Assembly: GCA_038234045.1 (NCBI GenBank)
Contig: JBBSUX010000232.1
Location: forward strand, 1 to 5,437
Source of the DNA: JBBSUX01 sp038234045
GTDB lineage: Bacteria > Pseudomonadota > Gammaproteobacteria > Burkholderiales > Burkholderiaceae_C
DNA: 5,437 nucleotides
Direction: 5' to 3'
The position numbers and the translations under genes are program-made. Below, in pieces: positions 4,931 through 5,437 of this stretch; position 1 is the first letter of the stretch; every line of letters starts with the position of its first letter. The notes under the pieces were generated by a model, which was given only the letters and a program-made list of their open reading frames with translations, was not told where the DNA came from and made no database searches.

Positions 4931-5437
4931 ATGAGCAATAGCAATAACAATCCAGTCACCGAGTTCGACGTCGCCGTGATCGGCGCCGGCCAGGCCGGAC
5001 CGACCTTGGCGATGACGCTGGCGGGGCGCGGTGAAAAGGTTGCCCTGATCGAAGGAGGGCTGGTCGGCGGCTCGTGCGTCAATTACGGTTGCACGCCGAC
5101 CAAGACCCTGCGCAAGAGCGCGCGGGTCGCGCACATGGCGCGTCGTGCCGGCGACTTCGGCATCCAGACCGGGAAGATCGACATCGATTTCGCGGCTGCG
5201 ATGGAGCGGATGCAGCAGCGCGTTGACGAGTCGCGCGCGGGATTGGAAAAATCGATCGCCGGGCAGGACGGCCTGAGCTTGCTGCGGGGCTGGGGCGCTT
5301 TTGTGGGCCGAGCCGGCGACGGGTTCGAGCTGACCGCTGGTACCCAGACGCTGCGGGCCGCACGGGTCTTGCTCAACACCGGCACCCGCGCGATGAGCCC
5401 TCCGCTGCCGGGCATCGATGAGCTGCCGCACCTGGAC
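4931..5437 (+). CDS. Class I pyridine nucleotide-disulfide oxidoreductase, N-terminal part (mercuric reductase-like)
   Basis: Flavoprotein of the mercuric reductase/dihydrolipoamide dehydrogenase/glutathione reductase superfamily, cut by the window edge after 169 codons of an expected 450 or so. The FAD-binding Rossmann motif is VIGAGQAG (16-23), with the second-strand acid Glu41 after VALI. The redox-active disulfide motif is GSCVNYGCTPTKTL (47-60) with Cys49 and Cys54. A second FAD-contact strand, VLLNTGTRAMSPPLPGID (146-163), follows. There is no N-terminal heavy-metal (HMA) domain. The NAD(P)H and dimerisation domains lie outside the window, as do any C-terminal paired cysteines needed for mercury reduction, so the substrate cannot be told; such genes are often annotated simply as FAD-containing oxidoreductase. 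The ATG at 4931 has GAGG 8 bases upstream. Divergent from hisI. Confidence 0.92.
   Translation, partial: MSNSNNNPVTEFDVAVIGAGQAGPTLAMTLAGRGEKVALIEGGLVGGSCVNYGCTPTKTLRKSARVAHMARRAGDFGIQTGKIDIDFAAAMERMQQRVDESRAGLEKSIAGQDGLSLLRGWGAFVGRAGDGFELTAGTQTLRAARVLLNTGTRAMSPPLPGIDELPHLD

Noticed and set aside
4910..5431. 173-residue minus-strand open frame
   Set aside because: It is antisense to the flavin oxidoreductase, whose FAD and disulfide motifs are clear.
1..5437. CRISPR, insertion sequence, tRNA/rRNA or defence-system signals
   Set aside because: No regularly spaced repeats, transposase, terminal inverted repeats, RNA gene or defence-type domain could be seen.

Overview
The window looks like chromosomal DNA from a GC-rich betaproteobacterium, most likely Burkholderiales and possibly Alcaligenaceae. 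This rests on a compact minus-strand operon, hisI-hisE-(DUF4870-type membrane protein)-HIT-tatA-tatB-tatC, which I associate with that group, on separate hisI and hisE genes, and on a GC-rich third codon position. The taxonomic call comes from remembered gene order and protein similarity; no search was run.

Layout. Positions 1-1099 (plus strand) hold the end of a branched-chain amino acid (Liv-type) ABC transporter locus. A probable 3' remnant of an upstream gene ends at 90, an unusual acidic-repeat linker follows, and then comes a clear livF ATPase gene with a long N-terminal extension. A long A/T-flanked hairpin at 1157-1207 lies between the convergent livF and tatC genes and should terminate transcription from both sides. 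From 4780 down to 1232 (minus strand) runs the his-tat operon. Its first half is tightly packed: hisI and hisE are 5 nt apart, hisE and the membrane-protein gene overlap at ATGA, and the membrane-protein and HIT genes overlap by 11 nt. Its second half, HIT-tatA-tatB-tatC, has gaps of about 105, 91 and 138 nt, each with a potential hairpin. Positions 4781-4930 are the divergent intergenic region. From 4931 to the window edge (plus strand) is the N-terminal 169 codons of a class I flavin disulfide oxidoreductase (mercuric reductase/dihydrolipoamide dehydrogenase superfamily).

How the genes work together. HisI and HisE catalyse consecutive early steps of histidine biosynthesis. The HIT protein is a nucleotide-phosphate hydrolase of unsettled physiological role, and the four-helix membrane protein is uncharacterised. 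TatA, TatB and TatC form the complete twin-arginine translocase for folded proteins. LivF powers uptake of branched-chain amino acids or similar substrates.

I see no mobile element, CRISPR array, RNA gene or defence-like system. The points most worth a second look are the livF 5' region (DDG repeats, stop/start arrangement, extended N-terminus), the intercistronic hairpins in the tat half of the operon, the basic tail of TatB, and the small membrane protein overlapped on both sides by hisE and the HIT gene.
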